A stretch of DNA of 14,260 bases, taken from NCBI GenBank assembly GCA_002304995.1, contig DBPV01000015.1:1-14260 (forward strand), given 5' to 3'. A program made the position numbers and the translations under genes. Shown in pieces: positions 12,869 through 14,260 of the stretch; the first letter of the stretch is position 1; every line of letters starts with the position of its first letter. This stretch comes from Syntrophaceae bacterium UBA1411. GTDB taxonomy: Bacteria > Desulfobacterota > Syntrophia > Syntrophales > Smithellaceae. The notes under the pieces are model-generated. The model saw only the letters and a list, made by a program, of their open reading frames with translations, ran no database searches and had not been told where the DNA came from.

Positions 12869-13933
12869 CTACCTCCATTTAAACTGAGCGGACGTCCGGA
12901 ACGTCTCCGTCGCCATATCGAAGTCGTCGATATGCTGATCCGTAAACGGAATGCCCGTCAGGCTGAAGAAGCGTTCCCAACCGACCCGTTCGATCCATTC
13001 GCCGACGCGCTCGTGCTTCCTGGCGTGGCTCGCGTAAACCTCGATGATGTTTTTCACCGCGTCCACCACTTCCGGCCAGCGCGGCGGATTGTTGGGCAGG
13101 AAAGGAATCGCCAGCTTGGAGAATTTGGGCGCGCTGCGGGCGTTGGACACCTTGCCGCCGACCCAGATGGATATGCCGTCATTGTCCGGATCGGCGATCG
13201 GCATGGCGGGACAGACGGTGTAGCAGTTGCCGCAGTACATGCACTTCTCCTCATTGACGGTCAACGTCTTGTTTTTCATGTCGCCCCGAATGGCGCCCGT
13301 CGGACAGGAGGCCACCGTCGAGGGAATTTCGCAGACGTTCGGAACGCGCGTATTGTCGGTTTTGGGAACCGTTCGGTGAATGCCCAGAATGGCGATGTCC
13401 GAGCAGTGCACTGCGCCGCACATGTTCAGGCAGCAGGCCAGCGCGATCCGGACGTGCGCCGGCAGCTTGGCTTCCACAAAGTGTTCGTAAATCTCGTCCA
13501 TCAGGGCCTTGACCGGACCGGAAGCGTCGGTCGCCGGCGTGTGGCAGTGCACCCAGCCCTGTGTATGAACAATGTTGGAAATGGAATGACCCGTGCCGCC
13601 CACGGGATAGCCGCGGTCTTTCAGCTCCGCGATCAGCGGGTCGACCCGGTCCCGATCGTCGAGCAGAAACTCGATGTTGTGCCGGCTGGTGAAGCGCAGG
13701 TAGCCGTTACAGTACTTGTCCGCAATTTCGCAGATTTCGCGGATGTGATCCGTGGAAACGAGGCGCGGCGAACCGGCGCGCACGCTGTAGAGCGCTTCTC
13801 CCGATCGGGAGACGTGCATCAGGACGCCGGGCTTCAAAATCTCATGGTAGAGCCAGTTGCCGTAATTTCTTTCAATCACGGGAGGCAGCATCGTTTTATA
13901 ATTCGGGGGGCCGATATCGGTTCTTGCAGCCAT
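12869..13933 (-). CDS. dsrB: Dissimilatory sulfite reductase beta subunit
   Basis: 354 aa, complete. With DsrA it forms the cytoplasmic alpha2beta2 siroheme enzyme that reduces sulfite with DsrC. The siroheme-[4Fe-4S] cysteines are C130 (GWVHCHTPATD), C167/C168 and C172 (ALACCLNMCGAVHCSD), spaced as in Desulfovibrio DsrB. The inserted ferredoxin domain has C210 (SCPTGA) and C231/C234/C237 with a nearby C241 (CMYCGNCYTVCP), giving a second [4Fe-4S] cluster. The C-terminal stretch RVGWERFFSLTGIPFT is typical. The ATG at 13933 follows the dsrA stop by 1 nt, with GGAGG 8 nt upstream. Sequence features are of the bacterial reductive type. All cofactor cysteines are intact, so the enzyme should be functional. 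Confidence 0.98.
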   Translation of the reverse strand: MAARTDIGPPNYKTMLPPVIERNYGNWLYHEILKPGVLMHVSRSGEALYSVRAGSPRLVSTDHIREICEIADKYCNGYLRFTSRHNIEFLLDDRDRVDPLIAELKDRGYPVGGTGHSISNIVHTQGWVHCHTPATDASGPVKALMDEIYEHFVEAKLPAHVRIALACCLNMCGAVHCSDIAILGIHRTVPKTDNTRVPNVCEIPSTVASCPTGAIRGDMKNKTLTVNEEKCMYCGNCYTVCPAMPIADPDNDGISIWVGGKVSNARSAPKFSKLAIPFLPNNPPRWPEVVDAVKNIIEVYASHARKHERVGEWIERVGWERFFSLTGIPFTDQHIDDFDMATETFRTSAQFKWR

Positions 13934-13934
13934 T

Positions 13935-14260
13935 TTACTTCACCTCCTCTTTCAGATCTTCGGGCCAGAAGAACACATAGGGGTTGGTTCTCGGCGCTTT
14001 GACCATCTGGGGCACGGCCGGCAGGTCCACGGCCTTCAGAAACACGCGCATGCCCAGACGCTGGATCAATTCTCCCAGCCGTTCGCGCGATTTTCCGTTC
14101 TCGTCCCACCAGTCCTGAATGCGTTCGATCAGGCTCTTCAGTTCGTCGTAGGGCGGCTCAAGTTTCAGAAACGGCACGATCACCCAGGAGAGCAGGGCGC
14201 CCCGGACAATGGGCGCTTTGCCGCCGACCAGAATGGACGCGCCTCTTTCCTTCCCCGGCC
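13935..14260 (-). CDS. dsrA: Dissimilatory sulfite reductase alpha subunit, C-terminal 107 residues (runs off right edge)
   Basis: The reading frame is open to the right edge, so only the C-terminal part is visible. It contains ASILVGGKAPIVRGALLSW, VPFLKLEPPYDELK, DWWDENGKSRERLGELI and RTNPYVFFWPEDL, the conserved end of DsrA. The frame continues through a GTG at 14183 that an ORF caller would take as a start; the residues before it are clearly DsrA, so that start is false. The siroheme and cluster cysteines of DsrA lie outside the window. The stop is 1 nt before the dsrB start. The operon promoter is expected upstream of this gene, beyond the edge. Confidence 0.97.
   Translation of the reverse strand, partial: PGKERGASILVGGKAPIVRGALLSWVIVPFLKLEPPYDELKSLIERIQDWWDENGKSRERLGELIQRLGMRVFLKAVDLPAVPQMVKAPRTNPYVFFWPEDLKEEVK

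Noticed and set aside
12932..14002. 356-codon plus-strand frame opposite dsrB
   Set aside because: DsrB on the minus strand is certain. The plus frame shows only Val/His/Arg/Gly-rich sequence.
13935..14183. Independent 82-residue gene starting at a GTG at 14183
   Set aside because: The same frame stays open to the edge and the upstream residues match DsrA, so this is an internal codon.
1..14260. tRNA, rRNA, CRISPR arrays, insertion sequences or integrases
   Set aside because: No cloverleaf-like sequence, regularly spaced repeats, transposase-like frames or terminal inverted repeats flanking a gene were seen by eye; this was not a computed search.

Overview
This window is a sulfite-respiration locus of an anaerobic, G+C-rich bacterium, most likely a Desulfobacterota-type (deltaproteobacterial) sulfite, sulfate or organosulfonate reducer. 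The main clues are reductive-type DsrAB with DsrD, a CX10C-type DsrC, a full DsrMKJOP membrane complex, and no dsrEFH or dsrL, which mark sulfur oxidisers. The genus cannot be read from the sequence. No sulfate-activation genes (sat, apr, qmo) lie in the window, so sulfate use is not shown.

Every convincing gene is on the minus strand, so the genes read from right to left. The order is dsrA (3' end only), dsrB, dsrD, dsrN (siroheme amidase, CobB/CbiA type), dsrC, an extra DsrM-like/DsrK-like pair, canonical dsrM, dsrK, dsrJ, dsrO, dsrP, then ackA (acetate kinase), xsc (sulfoacetaldehyde acetyltransferase) and the start of a short-chain dehydrogenase/reductase (SDR). Most junctions are -4 to +15 nt with Shine-Dalgarno sequences inside the preceding gene, as in a long operon. 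Three spacers are longer. The 102-nt dsrC/dsrM-like spacer holds two GC hairpins. The dsrK/dsrJ spacer is largely an imperfect palindromic repeat that also encodes the last residues of DsrK. The ackA/xsc spacer holds a terminator-like hairpin. There is no gene-free stretch above 300 bases, and no tRNA, rRNA, CRISPR array or insertion sequence was seen. The operon promoter must lie beyond the right edge.

The striking feature is the left end. Xsc splits sulfoacetaldehyde with phosphate into sulfite and acetyl phosphate. AckA turns acetyl phosphate into acetate and ATP. The sulfite is the substrate of DsrAB, with DsrC as sulfur carrier and DsrMKJOP linking the process to the quinone pool. ackA starts 10 nt after dsrP. 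Read together, this looks like a genetically joined module for respiring C2 sulfonates (taurine, isethionate or sulfoacetaldehyde), in which desulfonation and sulfite reduction are encoded side by side. The individual enzymes are known. I do not recall the physical fusion of xsc-ackA to a complete dsr array as a described system. The joint function is inference.
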